Assembly: GCF_001913155.1 (NCBI RefSeq) | Contig: NZ_CP018760.1 | Coordinates: forward strand, 3,286,001-3,350,000 | DNA: 64,000 bases | Source: Maribacter hydrothermalis | GTDB lineage: Bacteria; Bacteroidota; Bacteroidia; Flavobacteriales; Flavobacteriaceae | Reading direction: 5' to 3' | In this document: piece after piece, positions 46,283-54,929 of the stretch | Layout of the letters: the number at the start of each line of letters is the position of its first letter | Position numbering within the stretch: the stretch's first letter is position 1 | Translations under genes and position numbers: made by a program | The notes under the pieces: generated by a model | What the model saw: the letters and a program-made list of their open reading frames with translations, nothing else | Database searches by the model: none | What the model was told of the DNA's origin: nothing

Positions 46283-47311
46283 ATGAAAATTATTTCTTTT
46301 TTTATTTGTACGCTCCTTTTAGTATCCTGTTCATCGAATAAAAAGGTGCCAGATAATGAAATTTTAAAGAGCGATTTTGTACTTGCTTTTGGTTCTTGCA
46401 ATAGAGTTGATTTGCCCAACCTTTTATGGGACGATGTTTTAAATACAAAGCCAAATGTTTGGGTGTGGGGTGGAGATAATATTTATGCAGATACTGATGA
46501 TATGGTTGCCTTAAGAGCAATGTACAATGTGCAAAAAGAGCAGCCTGAATATAAAAAGTTAACTGAATCAACCGAAATTTTAGGTACTTGGGACGATCAT
46601 GATTATGGACTAAATGATGGCGGTGTAGAATTTGAAGCTAAGGACGCCAGTCAGCATGAGTTTTTGAATTTTATGAATGTGCCAAATGACAGCCCGTTAC
46701 GAAAGCGCCAAGGGGTTTACAATTCAAAGGAATATGAAATAGATGATCATTCTATAAATATGATTGTACTTGATACGCGATATTTTAGAACCAAATTAAC
46801 TCCCGATACTGAAACCTCTAAAAGACTAAAACCTAATGAATATGGTATAGGTACTATGTTGGGTGATGCACAGTGGCGATGGTTAGAAAATGAATTAAAT
46901 TCATCAAAGTCAGATTTTAATATTATTGTAAGTAGTGTGCAGTATTTATCCGATGAACACGGATTTGAAGCATGGGGTAATTTTCCTCATGAAGTGGATA
47001 GGCTGGCAAAAATGATATCAGCGTCTAAAGCTCAAGGTGTTATTATTTTGTCTGGCGATAGGCATATTTCTGAATTTTCAAAAACGGAAATAGAAGGAAT
47101 GACATATCCTTTAATAGATTTTACCAGTAGCGGACTTACACATGCCTATAGAAATTTTACTGGTGAACCTAATAAATTTAGAGTAGGGGAAGTTGTTTTT
47201 ACAGAAAGTTTCGGAATTTTGGAGTTCAATTTTGGTGCTAAAAAGGTTGATTTCAAGATAGTTGGAGATAACGGAATAGTGTTAGAGAAGTTAGAACAAG
47301 TCTACGAATAG
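46283..47311 (+). CDS. PhoD-like metallophosphatase lipoprotein
   Basis: A 342-residue phosphodiesterase/phosphatase of the PhoD-like family, anchored by a lipoprotein signal (TLLLVSCSSNKK). Metal-binding segments are seen in order: LAFGSCNRVD, VWGGDNIYAD, GTWDDHDYGLND, VLDTRYFR, and the histidine motif ILSGDRHISEF. The short length and lack of the actinobacterial N-terminal domain fit the Bacteroidota branch. It should release phosphate from phosphoesters in the periplasm or at the surface. Directly downstream is ndk, which has its own promoter starting at this gene's stop codon. Confidence 0.9.
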   Translation: MKIISFFICTLLLVSCSSNKKVPDNEILKSDFVLAFGSCNRVDLPNLLWDDVLNTKPNVWVWGGDNIYADTDDMVALRAMYNVQKEQPEYKKLTESTEILGTWDDHDYGLNDGGVEFEAKDASQHEFLNFMNVPNDSPLRKRQGVYNSKEYEIDDHSINMIVLDTRYFRTKLTPDTETSKRLKPNEYGIGTMLGDAQWRWLENELNSSKSDFNIIVSSVQYLSDEHGFEAWGNFPHEVDRLAKMISASKAQGVIILSGDRHISEFSKTEIEGMTYPLIDFTSSGLTHAYRNFTGEPNKFRVGEVVFTESFGILEFNFGAKKVDFKIVGDNGIVLEKLEQVYE

Positions 47312-47341
47312 TTGTGAGATATGTGGAAAAACGTATTTTTG
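47312..47341 (+). promoter_or_regulatory. Bacteroidota-type promoter of ndk
   Basis: TTG at 47312-47314 and TATTTTTG at 47334-47341 with a 19-base spacer. The leader before the ATG at 47357 would be about ten bases. Confidence 0.65.
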
Positions 47342-47356
47342 CGCAAAAATTAAGAT

Positions 47357-47776
47357 ATGAGTACGAATAGAACGTTTACAATGATTAAACCAGATGCCGT
47401 TAAAAACGGACATATTGGAGCAATATTAGAAAAAATTACAGCTGCTGGTTTTAAAATCGTAGCGATGAAATATACACAGTTGAGCTTAAGAGATGCACAA
47501 GAATTTTATGGTGTACATAAAGAGCGTCCTTTCTTTGGTGAGTTAGTTGAATTCATGACAAGCGGAACAATTGTTGCGGCTATCTTAGAGAAAGAGAATG
47601 CTGTTGAAGATTTTAGAGCATTAATTGGTGCTACAAACCCTGCGGATGCTGCTGAAGGTACTATTCGTAAAATGTTTGCAACAAGTATTGGTGAAAATGC
47701 AGTACATGGTTCTGATAGCGATGAAAATGCAGCTATTGAAGGTTCATTTCATTTTGCAGGTAGAGAAATTTACTAA
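47357..47776 (+). CDS. ndk: Nucleoside diphosphate kinase
   Basis: Transfers the gamma-phosphate of ATP to other nucleoside diphosphates through a phosphohistidine. The 139-residue protein is complete: [58 protein letters not shown], and the active His117 in [12 protein letters not shown]. It is a monocistronic gene with its own promoter and terminator. Confidence 0.98.
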   Translation: MSTNRTFTMIKPDAVKNGHIGAILEKITAAGFKIVAMKYTQLSLRDAQEFYGVHKERPFFGELVEFMTSGTIVAAILEKENAVEDFRALIGATNPADAAEGTIRKMFATSIGENAVHGSDSDENAAIEGSFHFAGREIY

Positions 47777-47799
47777 CTCAAATTATAATGATATTAAAG

Positions 47800-47829
47800 G
47801 AGCCAGTTCGAAAGAACTGGCTCTTTTAT
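47800..47829. terminator. Terminator between ndk and the DUF721 gene
   Basis: GAGCCAGTTC (47800-47809) pairs perfectly with GAACTGGCTC (47814-47823) around GAAA, followed by TTTTATT on the plus strand. Lying between convergent genes, it ends ndk and may also serve the opposing recF unit. Confidence 0.9.
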
Positions 47830-47852
47830 TGTTTTATACTAAACGCCAACAA

Positions 47853-48149
47853 CTATCTAAGTACCAACTTTTTTACTAGTTCTTTACCAATTTCTTCATT
47901 AATCATTCTTATGATTTTTGATTTTCCCAAGCTTAGTTCCTCTCGTAAAACAGAAGAGCTTAATGAAACATATAGGGTGTCGAAACGTAATTCTATTTCA
48001 GTGGTGTAGTTATTAACTCCATTGCCCATTAGTCTGGCCCATGCTTCTCTTGCATCTACCTTATCTATTCCTTTTTCTAATTTATTTTTTTGAATAAATG
48101 CAGAAAGTGCTTCTTTCATTGAAGTATTATCGTTGCCTCGACTTGCCAT
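47853..48149 (-). CDS. DUF721 / DciA-like protein
   Basis: A 98-residue protein with the DUF721 core: SMKEALSAFIQKNKLEKGID, the conserved Trp in REAWARLMGNGVNNYT, and the strand-rich DTLYVSLSSSVLREELSLGKSKII. DciA, the founder of this domain, loads the replicative helicase in bacteria that lack DnaC, and a similar role is inferred. It is the last of three genes after recF and shares a one-base overlap (TAATG) with the preceding lipoprotein gene. Linkage to recF fits a role in replication. Confidence 0.87.
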   Translation of the reverse strand: MASRGNDNTSMKEALSAFIQKNKLEKGIDKVDAREAWARLMGNGVNNYTTEIELRFDTLYVSLSSSVLREELSLGKSKIIRMINEEIGKELVKKLVLR

Positions 48150-48565
48150 TATTGGTTTATGTTTATAGGTTCAAATCTTTCGTATTTATAGGTAATTCCT
48201 TGATGATTTATAACTGAAAAGCTTTTATTTGAAAGTGATAATATTAATTCTTCCCATGCATTTAAATCTTTGTTGTAACTCATAAAAATTGAATCATTCG
48301 CTATTCGAATTTTTAAAGGTTCTGCATCATTAGAAGTCTCATAGGTACCGTTAAACTTAGGATTCACTTTTTTTCTGTACCCAACTAAAGAATCTATTTT
48401 AATAAAATCTATAGTTGTGTTTACTGAATACTCTTTTTTTGTTCCATCTTTAAAGATAACCTCTTTAATTTCCCAATAACCATTTAAAAGCGGTATTTGG
48501 TCTTTCTCAATTTTTGATCCACAAGAGATACAAAATAATAAGCCTATAATAAGGTACTGCTTCAT
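48149..48565 (-). CDS. Lipocalin-like lipoprotein, function unknown
   Basis: A 138-residue lipoprotein (GLLFCISCGSK) with a short beta-barrel-like body: LNGYWEIKEVIFKDG, FIKIDSLVGYRKK, GTYETSNDAEPLKIRI, SFSVINHQGITYKYERFE. The opening N-G-Y-W-E-I-K motif is typical of small lipocalin-like proteins in Bacteroidota. It lies two bases after recF and overlaps the DUF721 gene, but no functional link between a periplasmic lipoprotein and DNA repair is evident. This gene order may be a conserved flavobacterial arrangement rather than a pathway. Confidence 0.8.
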   Translation of the reverse strand: MKQYLIIGLLFCISCGSKIEKDQIPLLNGYWEIKEVIFKDGTKKEYSVNTTIDFIKIDSLVGYRKKVNPKFNGTYETSNDAEPLKIRIANDSIFMSYNKDLNAWEELILSLSNKSFSVINHQGITYKYERFEPININQ

Positions 48566-48567
48566 TA

Positions 48568-49647
48568 TTACAATTTAAATATTTTATAAGATTGATGAAT
48601 TTTTTTAACAACACTTTCCGTTCTATCGGCATGAGTATCACTAATGAAAATCTGTCCAAAATTTTCATTGTTTACCAAGGTAATAATATGAGAAACACGA
48701 TGCTCATCTAATTTGTCAAAAATATCATCTAAAATCAAAATAGGTGTAGTGCCACTTTGCGATTTCATAAAATGAAATTGTGCAAATTTCAACGCAATTA
48801 AAAAGGATTTTTGCTGTCCCTGACTTCCAAATTTTTTAATAGGGTACTCGCTAATTTCAAAACTTAGATCGTCTTTATGAATGCCAACACTAGTATATTG
48901 TAGCGCACGATCTTTTTCTATATTTTTATTTAATAAAGTTAACATATCGTATTTTGTTAACTTACTATCATACGTGAGCGATACTTTTTCGTTATCTCCC
49001 GTAATTGCCTTGTATTGCTCTTGAAAAATGGGAATAAATGCTTCTAAAAATAGGGTACGCTTTTTATAAATTTCTGTTCCATAAGTATGTAGTTGCTCAT
49101 TATATACGGTTAAGGTATCATTGTTAAAAGTTCTATTGGCTGCAAAATATTTTAAAAGCGCATTTCGTTGAGATACTATTTTATTGTAATTAATAAGATT
49201 TTGTAAATAATTTTTGTCTGACTGGGAAATTACCCCATCAATAAATTTTCTTCTCGTGTCGCTTCCCTCAATAATAAGGTCACGGTCTGCTGGTGAAATT
49301 ATTACCAAGGGTAATAAACCTATATGGTCCGCAAAACGCTCATAAGCTTTTCCGTTTCGTTTTATTATTTTCTTATTATTACGCTTTAAGCTGCAAACAA
49401 TTTTTTCCTCTCTATTTTCTTTTTCAAAAGTGCCATCGATAACAAAGAAGTCCGACCCATGCCTTATATTTTGAGATGCGATAGGATTAAAATAGCTTTT
49501 GCCAAAAGATAAGTGATATATAGAATCTAGAATATTTGTTTTTCCAATACCGTTGTCGCCCACAAAGCAATTTATTTTGGCATCGAAAGCTAGGTCCTTA
49601 GACTCAAAATTTTTATAATTTATCAAGGATAATTCTCTAAGCAGCAT
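48568..49647 (-). CDS. recF: DNA replication and repair protein RecF
   Basis: An SMC-like ATPase that loads RecA at single-strand gaps. The 359-residue protein contains Walker A ([17 protein letters not shown]), [20 protein letters not shown], the ABC signature region [18 protein letters not shown] and Walker B/D-loop [16 protein letters not shown], in order and at normal length. It begins the unit with a lipoprotein and a DUF721 gene. Its upstream region is shared with the divergent TPR gene, and the two predicted promoters face away from each other within about 50 bases. Confidence 0.97.
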   Translation of the reverse strand: MLLRELSLINYKNFESKDLAFDAKINCFVGDNGIGKTNILDSIYHLSFGKSYFNPIASQNIRHGSDFFVIDGTFEKENREEKIVCSLKRNNKKIIKRNGKAYERFADHIGLLPLVIISPADRDLIIEGSDTRRKFIDGVISQSDKNYLQNLINYNKIVSQRNALLKYFAANRTFNNDTLTVYNEQLHTYGTEIYKKRTLFLEAFIPIFQEQYKAITGDNEKVSLTYDSKLTKYDMLTLLNKNIEKDRALQYTSVGIHKDDLSFEISEYPIKKFGSQGQQKSFLIALKFAQFHFMKSQSGTTPILILDDIFDKLDEHRVSHIITLVNNENFGQIFISDTHADRTESVVKKIHQSYKIFKL

Positions 49648-49699
49648 TGAGTTTTTTTGGGTTTTGGTTTCGGAAGGATGTAAACTACCTTAAAATATC

Positions 49700-49707
49700 C
49701 AAAAATA
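49700..49707 (-). promoter_or_regulatory. Candidate -7 box of recF
   Basis: TATTTTTG on the minus strand, with the predicted transcript starting near 49694 and a leader of about 45 bases. The nearest TTG is 24 bases upstream, longer than usual, so the match is weak. Confidence 0.35.
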
Positions 49708-49722
49708 ACGAATAAATACACT

Positions 49723-49751
49723 TTGCGATTTCAATAAAACCATTATTTTTG
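49723..49751 (+). promoter_or_regulatory. Bacteroidota-type promoter of the TPR/ribH unit
   Basis: TTG at 49723-49725 and TATTTTTG at 49744-49751, spaced by 18 bases. The ATG at 49772 is 20 bases past the -7 box. Confidence 0.6.
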
Positions 49752-49771
49752 CGCGACCAATAAATTTAGAG

Positions 49772-50539
49772 ATGGCTACATATAAGAAAAGAGGATATAA
49801 ACCTGAAACAAAAGCTGAAAAGCAAGAATTTGATGAACAGGAAAGCACAACAGCTGAAGTTTTTAGTTCGTTAGATGAAGGAGCCTCTAGATCAGAAGAA
49901 TGGGTTTCTAAAAATCAAAACTTTATTTTAGGTGCCATAGGTGTAATTGCCATTAGTGTTTTAGGTTATTTAGCTTACAGTCAGTTTGTGGTTAAGCCTA
50001 AAGAAGCTAGTGCAGCAAATGAAATGTATTATCCACAACAATATTTTGATCAAGCTTTGGCCAGTACAACTGCAAAAGATTCTTTGTTTACTTTGGCTTT
50101 AGAAGGTGCTGACGGTAAATATGGTTTTTTAGATATCATAGAGGAATATAATGGTACTAAGGCTGCCAACTTGGCAAATTATAGCGCAGGAATGGCTTAC
50201 TTAAATATGAATAAGTACCAAGAAGCAATTACGTATTTAGAAGATTTTAGTTCAGAGGATGCTGTCTTAGGTGCTTTGGCAAAAGGTGGCTTAGGTGATG
50301 CATTTATGCAATTAGGCCAAGCTTCCGATGCTTTAGGGTATTATGAAGATGCCATTGCGCATAGCAAAAATGAGTTTACAACTCCTAAATTTTTATATAA
50401 GGCCGGGGTAACTGCATTAGAAATGGGTGACAAAGCTAAAGCACTTGGCTTTTTTGAAAGAATTAAAAATGAGTTTCCTAAATCAGAAAATGCTAATTCT
50501 ATCAATGCTTTTATTGGAATGGCTAAAAGTGGTGAGTAA
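49772..50539 (+). CDS. Membrane-anchored TPR protein (YfgM-like)
   Basis: A 255-residue protein with an acidic cytoplasmic N-terminus, one membrane helix near residues 50-70 (FILGAIGVIAISVLGYLAY), and a periplasmic TPR domain of three to four repeats (YSAGMAYLNMNKYQEAITYL, GDAFMQLGQASDALGYYEDA, LEMGDKAKALGFFERI). This resembles YfgM, an ancillary subunit of the SecYEG translocon, but that assignment is by architecture only. The stop codon overlaps the ribH start by one base. A link between a TPR chaperone and riboflavin synthesis is not obvious, but the coupling is tight. Confidence 0.82.
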   Translation: MATYKKRGYKPETKAEKQEFDEQESTTAEVFSSLDEGASRSEEWVSKNQNFILGAIGVIAISVLGYLAYSQFVVKPKEASAANEMYYPQQYFDQALASTTAKDSLFTLALEGADGKYGFLDIIEEYNGTKAANLANYSAGMAYLNMNKYQEAITYLEDFSSEDAVLGALAKGGLGDAFMQLGQASDALGYYEDAIAHSKNEFTTPKFLYKAGVTALEMGDKAKALGFFERIKNEFPKSENANSINAFIGMAKSGE

Positions 50540-51021
50540 TGGCAACAATAAATAAAAATTTATCTGTTTATGATAAAGCAACAATCCCAAACGCGAACAA
50601 ACTTCGGTTTGGGATTGTTGTTTCTGAATGGAATTCTGAAATAACCGAGGGGTTATATTCTGGAGCCGTAGAAGCTTTAAAAGACTGCGGAGCAACAGAA
50701 AATAATATAATACGTTGGAATGTGCCAGGTAGTTTTGAACTTACGTTCGGTGCTAAGAAAATGATAGAAACCCTAAAGCTTAATGCAGTTATTGCTATTG
50801 GAAGTGTAATACAGGGCGAGACAAAGCATTTCGATTTTGTTTGCGATGCCACTGCGCAAGGCATTAAAGATTTAAATGTAATTATGAATGTTCCTGTTAT
50901 TTTCTGTGTTCTTACAGATAATAATATACAACAGTCAAGAGATCGTAGCGGTGGTAAACATGGCAATAAAGGTACAGAAGCTGCTATAGCTGCTATTAAA
51001 ATGGCGGTACTAGGTAAATAA
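50539..51021 (+). CDS. ribH: 6,7-dimethyl-8-ribityllumazine synthase
   Basis: Condenses 5-amino-6-ribitylaminouracil with dihydroxybutanone phosphate, the penultimate step of riboflavin synthesis. The 160-residue protein has the phosphate and substrate contacts VPGSFELTFGAKKM and IGSVIQGETKHFDFV with the catalytic His near residue 95, plus VPVIFCVLTDNN and the C-terminal RSGGKHGNKGTEAA with the phosphate-binding Arg/His. It is translationally coupled to the preceding TPR gene. The length suggests the icosahedral or pentameric lumazine synthase fold. Confidence 0.97.
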   Translation: MATINKNLSVYDKATIPNANKLRFGIVVSEWNSEITEGLYSGAVEALKDCGATENNIIRWNVPGSFELTFGAKKMIETLKLNAVIAIGSVIQGETKHFDFVCDATAQGIKDLNVIMNVPVIFCVLTDNNIQQSRDRSGGKHGNKGTEAAIAAIKMAVLGK

Positions 51022-51148
51022 TAAATCTATTCTAAATTCTTTTCATACTTAAAGATGGCCTAATTCATATTTTGGTTCTATTTAGGTGTTAACAAATTTT
51101 GGCATTCCTAGTGTGCCCTGTTTTTCTATTTTAAGTAACTTTGGTGTT

Positions 51149-51445
51149 ATGGGGATGTTGAGCAAAATAACGCGGTTACGAAAAAATAGAACTTTTGAGT
51201 ATAATCCTAGATTTTACGATGATAAAGGTAAAGGGAACCCATATAAAATGGAACCTAAGTTCGACCAATTTCGTAGTACTCTTAATACATCTCGAGGTTT
51301 AAAAAGAAAAATTAATAGCGCAATAGAGGACTCTAAAAGAAAAGGAGACCGAAATCTAAGAATTAGAATGATTATTATTATTGCTGTTTTGTTGTTGATT
51401 TTTCTTTATATCATTGATTTTGACCTCTCAATTTTCTTTTCTTAA
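51149..51445 (+). CDS. Small basic membrane protein upstream of mutL
   Basis: A 98-residue protein with a very basic N-terminal part (KITRLRKNRTFEYNPRFYDD, then KMEPKFDQFRSTLNTSRG) and a single C-terminal membrane helix (IRMIIIIAVLLLIFLYIIDF), so it is a tail-anchored protein with a positively charged cytoplasmic face. Start choice is between ATGs at 51149 and 51155. A longer frame upstream reads into non-coding sequence. Homologues at this locus are sometimes annotated as a riboflavin synthase subunit, apparently from proximity to ribH, and nothing in the sequence supports that. It ends two bases before mutL. Confidence 0.78.
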   Translation: MGMLSKITRLRKNRTFEYNPRFYDDKGKGNPYKMEPKFDQFRSTLNTSRGLKRKINSAIEDSKRKGDRNLRIRMIIIIAVLLLIFLYIIDFDLSIFFS

Positions 51446-51447
51446 TA

Positions 51448-53298
51448 ATGGCTGATATTATTAAATTATTGCCAGATCATGTAGCAAATCAAATTGCTGC
51501 GGGTGAAGTTGTTCAGCGTCCGTCTTCGGTAGTAAAAGAGCTTTTAGAAAATGCAATTGATGCAGGGGCTACAGAAATTCAATTAATTGTAAAAGGTGGA
51601 GGTAAAACATTAATACAAATAGTTGATAACGGTAAAGGTATGAGTGGTACCGATGCTCGTTTAAGTTTTGAGCGACATGCTACTTCTAAAATTCAAAAAG
51701 CAGAAGACTTATTTAATTTACATACCAAAGGTTTTAGAGGGGAGGCATTGGCTTCAATTGCCGCTATTGCACATGTTGAAATGCTTACTAGAACTGAAGA
51801 GGACGAAATTGGAACACGCATAAAAATAGAAGGTAGTAAAGTGGTAGCTCAAGAAGTTGTTGTTGCTCCAAAAGGTACCTCAATGCTTGTTAAAAACCTA
51901 TTCTTTAATATTCCAGCTCGTAGAAACTTTTTAAAATCTGACCAGGTAGAATTTAGGCATATTACCGACGAATTTCATAGAATATCTTTAGCTCACCCAC
52001 AAGTAGCTTTTAATTTCTATAACAATGGTAGTGACGTTTTTCAATTACCAGCCAATGATTTCAGAAAACGTATTGTTCAAATATTTGGCAGAAAAACGGA
52101 TGAAAAATTAGTGCCGGTCAATGAGGAGACCCATGTGGTGAAAATTTCCGGTTATATTCAAAAACCTGAATTTGCTAAAAAGAGCAGGGGAGAGCAATTT
52201 TTCTTTGCTAATAATAGATTTATAAAAAGTCCGTATTTGCATCACGCAATTCTTGGAGCTTTTGAAGGATTAATACGCCCTGGTACGCACCCTGGTTATT
52301 TTTTGAATTTAGAGGTAGATCCAGGTACTATCGATATCAATATACATCCAACAAAAACAGAAGTTAAATTTGATGATGAGCATACCTTGTATGCCATGCT
52401 TAAATCTACAGTTAAACATAGTTTGGGTCAGTTCAACGTAATTCCAGCTATAGATTTTAATCAAGACCAAAATTTAGACACGCCTTATTCGTACAAGAAT
52501 AAAGAAGTGGGTATACCACAAGTAGTTGTTGATTCATCGTTTAATCCGTTTGAAGCGGTTAAAACTACCAAAGGAAATTCTACAAGTAATTATATGAAGT
52601 CAAAGGTAGATGGGTGGGAGAGTTTGTATAGCGGTATTCAAATGGCCGTAGATACCAAAGGACATAGTCATGTAGAGTTTGAGTCTGAAGTGGTCAATAG
52701 TAGTATTTTTGATGACGGAAAAGAGATAATAGATCATACGACCACAACCTTTCAATTACGAAAGAAATATATTATTACTACTATTAAATCTGGGATGGTC
52801 GTTATTAATCAAAGTAGGGCGCATCAACGGGTGCTTTATGAGAATTTTTTAAAGAATATAACTATTAAAGAAGCTGTAAGTCAACAATTGTTATTTCCTT
52901 TAATGTTGTCATTCTCAACTAATGAAATTAATATATTACAGGAGATTAAAGATAATTTATGCACCGTAGGTTTTGTATTTGGGGAAGTTTCTCAAGAGGG
53001 AGTAGAAATTTTGGGAGTACCAGTGCTGGTTGTTGAAAGTGAAGTACAAATGATTATGGAGCAACTGATTTCTGATTTTCAGCAAGAAATACCCGGAGAT
53101 AGTTTTTCACAAAGTGATATGCTTGCTAAAACACTCGCTAAAACATTGTCAGTAAAAACAGGTGAAACCTTAGATGAGTTTTCTCAAGTGAAATTGGTAA
53201 ATGATTTATTTGCTTGTAAGGAAACAACTTTAAGTCCGTTTAACAAAAAAGTATACGTGACTATTACCGAAAATGATATTGAACGAAAATTTATATAA
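51448..53298 (+). CDS. mutL: DNA mismatch repair protein MutL
   Basis: A 616-residue GHKL ATPase that links mismatch recognition by MutS to strand removal. The N-terminal ATPase is intact: LLENAIDAGA, IVDNGKGM, KGFRGEALASIAAI, GTSMLVKNLFFNIPARRNFLK, and DINIHPTKTEVKF. In the C-terminal domain the endonuclease motif DQHAxxExxxxE is degraded to NQSRAHQRVLYE (near 453-464), and the CPHGRP site is also missing, so strand-nicking by MutL itself is unlikely. It is cotranscribed with two rhomboid protease genes, which abut it without spacing. Confidence 0.96.
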   Translation: MADIIKLLPDHVANQIAAGEVVQRPSSVVKELLENAIDAGATEIQLIVKGGGKTLIQIVDNGKGMSGTDARLSFERHATSKIQKAEDLFNLHTKGFRGEALASIAAIAHVEMLTRTEEDEIGTRIKIEGSKVVAQEVVVAPKGTSMLVKNLFFNIPARRNFLKSDQVEFRHITDEFHRISLAHPQVAFNFYNNGSDVFQLPANDFRKRIVQIFGRKTDEKLVPVNEETHVVKISGYIQKPEFAKKSRGEQFFFANNRFIKSPYLHHAILGAFEGLIRPGTHPGYFLNLEVDPGTIDINIHPTKTEVKFDDEHTLYAMLKSTVKHSLGQFNVIPAIDFNQDQNLDTPYSYKNKEVGIPQVVVDSSFNPFEAVKTTKGNSTSNYMKSKVDGWESLYSGIQMAVDTKGHSHVEFESEVVNSSIFDDGKEIIDHTTTTFQLRKKYIITTIKSGMVVINQSRAHQRVLYENFLKNITIKEAVSQQLLFPLMLSFSTNEINILQEIKDNLCTVGFVFGEVSQEGVEILGVPVLVVESEVQMIMEQLISDFQQEIPGDSFSQSDMLAKTLAKTLSVKTGETLDEFSQVKLVNDLFACKETTLSPFNKKVYVTITENDIERKFI

Positions 53299-54042
53299 AT
53301 GGGAAGAATAACAGAAACAATAAAACACTTACTTATTATTAATGTTCTGTTTTTTGTAGCTACACAAATGTATGGAGCACAAATGTATGAGTGGTTTTCG
53401 CTTTATTTTCCAAAAAACGAACATTTTCGACTGTGGCAAATAATTAGCCACATGTTCATGCATGGGGGTTTTATGCATATACTATTTAATATGTACGCAC
53501 TTTGGGCTTTTGGTACACCATTAGAACGCATGTGGGGTAGAAATAAGTTCTTGTTCTTCTACATATCTGCAGGTCTTGGTGCGGCATTAATACATATTGG
53601 AGTTAATTATTACTACTACAATGCAGGAATGAGCGCTTTAATAGAATCAGGACTATCAGAAAGCAGTATTTTGGAAATTATTAATAGTGGCCAATACAGT
53701 ACGGAATGGTATTCAATAGCAGGTAAATCTACAATCGATAACTTTTTAGGGGCATTTAATACTCCTGTGGTTGGTGCGTCAGGGGCTATTTATGGTATTT
53801 TAGTAGCATTTGGTATGTCTTTTCCTAATAGTGAGTTGTTTCTAATATTTTTACCTGTACCTATAAAAGCGAAATTCTTTATTCCAGTTTTAATAGCTTT
53901 AGATTTATTTTCGGGAGTTACCGGATATAGTTTATTTGGGCAAGGAATTGCGCATTTTGCCCATGTTGGTGGAGCCTTGTTTGGTTTCCTTATGATGTGG
54001 TATTGGAAAAAAAATCAGTTTAATAATAATAGGTGGGATTAA
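53299..54042 (+). CDS. Rhomboid intramembrane serine protease 1
   Basis: A 247-residue membrane protease with six helices. Family marks are the HxxxN-type loop (MFMHGGFMHILFNMYALWAFG), the nucleophile Ser in VGASGAIYGILVAFG, and the partner His in FAHVGGALFGF. The active-site residues look intact. A long insertion between helices (MSALIESGLSESSILEIINS) is unusual. Its ATG directly follows the mutL stop codon, and a second rhomboid follows after three bases. Substrates are unknown. Confidence 0.92.
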   Translation: MGRITETIKHLLIINVLFFVATQMYGAQMYEWFSLYFPKNEHFRLWQIISHMFMHGGFMHILFNMYALWAFGTPLERMWGRNKFLFFYISAGLGAALIHIGVNYYYYNAGMSALIESGLSESSILEIINSGQYSTEWYSIAGKSTIDNFLGAFNTPVVGASGAIYGILVAFGMSFPNSELFLIFLPVPIKAKFFIPVLIALDLFSGVTGYSLFGQGIAHFAHVGGALFGFLMMWYWKKNQFNNNRWD

Positions 54043-54045
54043 GCT

Positions 54046-54924
54046 ATGGCGCAACCAGATTTAAAATATCAGTTTAGTAAATTAAACGTTGCAGAAAAAC
54101 TAATTGCAATTAACGTGCTGGTTTTTATCGTTAATTCATTGGTGCCTTTTCTTTTGGGTATTTCTAAAAATGCAATTGTACAATGGTTTGAGTTGCCTGC
54201 TAACATTGTAGATATTGCATTTCAACCTTGGTCAATTGTTACCTATTCACTGTTTCATGGTGGTATTGGACATTTATTTTGGAATATGCTTTTGGTGTAT
54301 TTTGTTGGTCGTATTTTTCTGAACCTTTTTGATGCTAAACGATTTTTAAATGTATATATACTTGGGGTTATTTTAGGTGGTTTATTCTTTGTCTTAGGGT
54401 ATAATATTTTTCCTGCATTTTTTAATACAAATGCCTATTTAATTGGAGCCTCTGCAGGTGCAAGCGCTGTACTTATTTTTATTTGTACGTATTTGCCTAA
54501 TCAAGAAGTACGTATCGTTTTTTTTAATGTAAAACTTTGGATTGTTGGTGCCGTGGTAGTCTTAACTGATTTAATTCAGTTGCCCATGAGTAATTCTGGT
54601 GGGCATTTAGCTCATTTAGGGGGTGCCTTTCTTGGATATTTATATGCAAGTCAGTTGTTAAAAGGAAATGATATCGGGTCTGGTTTTTCCAAATTTATGG
54701 ACAGTATTGTAAACATGTTTAAGGGTTCGGAGAAAAAGGGACCTTTAAAAACTGTTTATAAAAATAAAAGCACTGCAAATAATTCACCTTCTGTAGCGGA
54801 TTATGATAAAAAAACACATCAGAAAAAAATAGATGCCATACTTGACAAAATAAGTAAGTCGGGTTACGAAAGTCTTTCTAAGGCAGAAAAGGACTTTTTG
54901 TTTAAAGCTGGTAAAGAGAATTAA
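54046..54924 (+). CDS. Rhomboid protease 2 with DUF6576-type tail
   Basis: A 292-residue paralogue of the preceding protease. The membrane core has LFHGGIGHLFWNMLLVYFVG, the nucleophile Ser in LIGASAGASAVL and the His in GGHLAHLGGAFLGY. A cytoplasmic tail from about 205 is rich in charge and ends with KIDAILDKISKSGYESLSKA, a short helical element seen at the end of other flavobacterial rhomboids. The tail could bind a partner or anchor the protease. The gene continues the mutL transcript, and its stop codon is five bases before the EEP gene. Confidence 0.9.
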   Translation: MAQPDLKYQFSKLNVAEKLIAINVLVFIVNSLVPFLLGISKNAIVQWFELPANIVDIAFQPWSIVTYSLFHGGIGHLFWNMLLVYFVGRIFLNLFDAKRFLNVYILGVILGGLFFVLGYNIFPAFFNTNAYLIGASAGASAVLIFICTYLPNQEVRIVFFNVKLWIVGAVVVLTDLIQLPMSNSGGHLAHLGGAFLGYLYASQLLKGNDIGSGFSKFMDSIVNMFKGSEKKGPLKTVYKNKSTANNSPSVADYDKKTHQKKIDAILDKISKSGYESLSKAEKDFLFKAGKEN

Positions 54925-54929
54925 ACAAA

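Noticed and set aside
51086..51148. Longer N-terminus of the small protein upstream of mutL, and its naming as a riboflavin synthase subunit
   Set aside because: The extra 21 residues have no coding character, and no riboflavin synthase motif is present; proximity to ribH is the only link.
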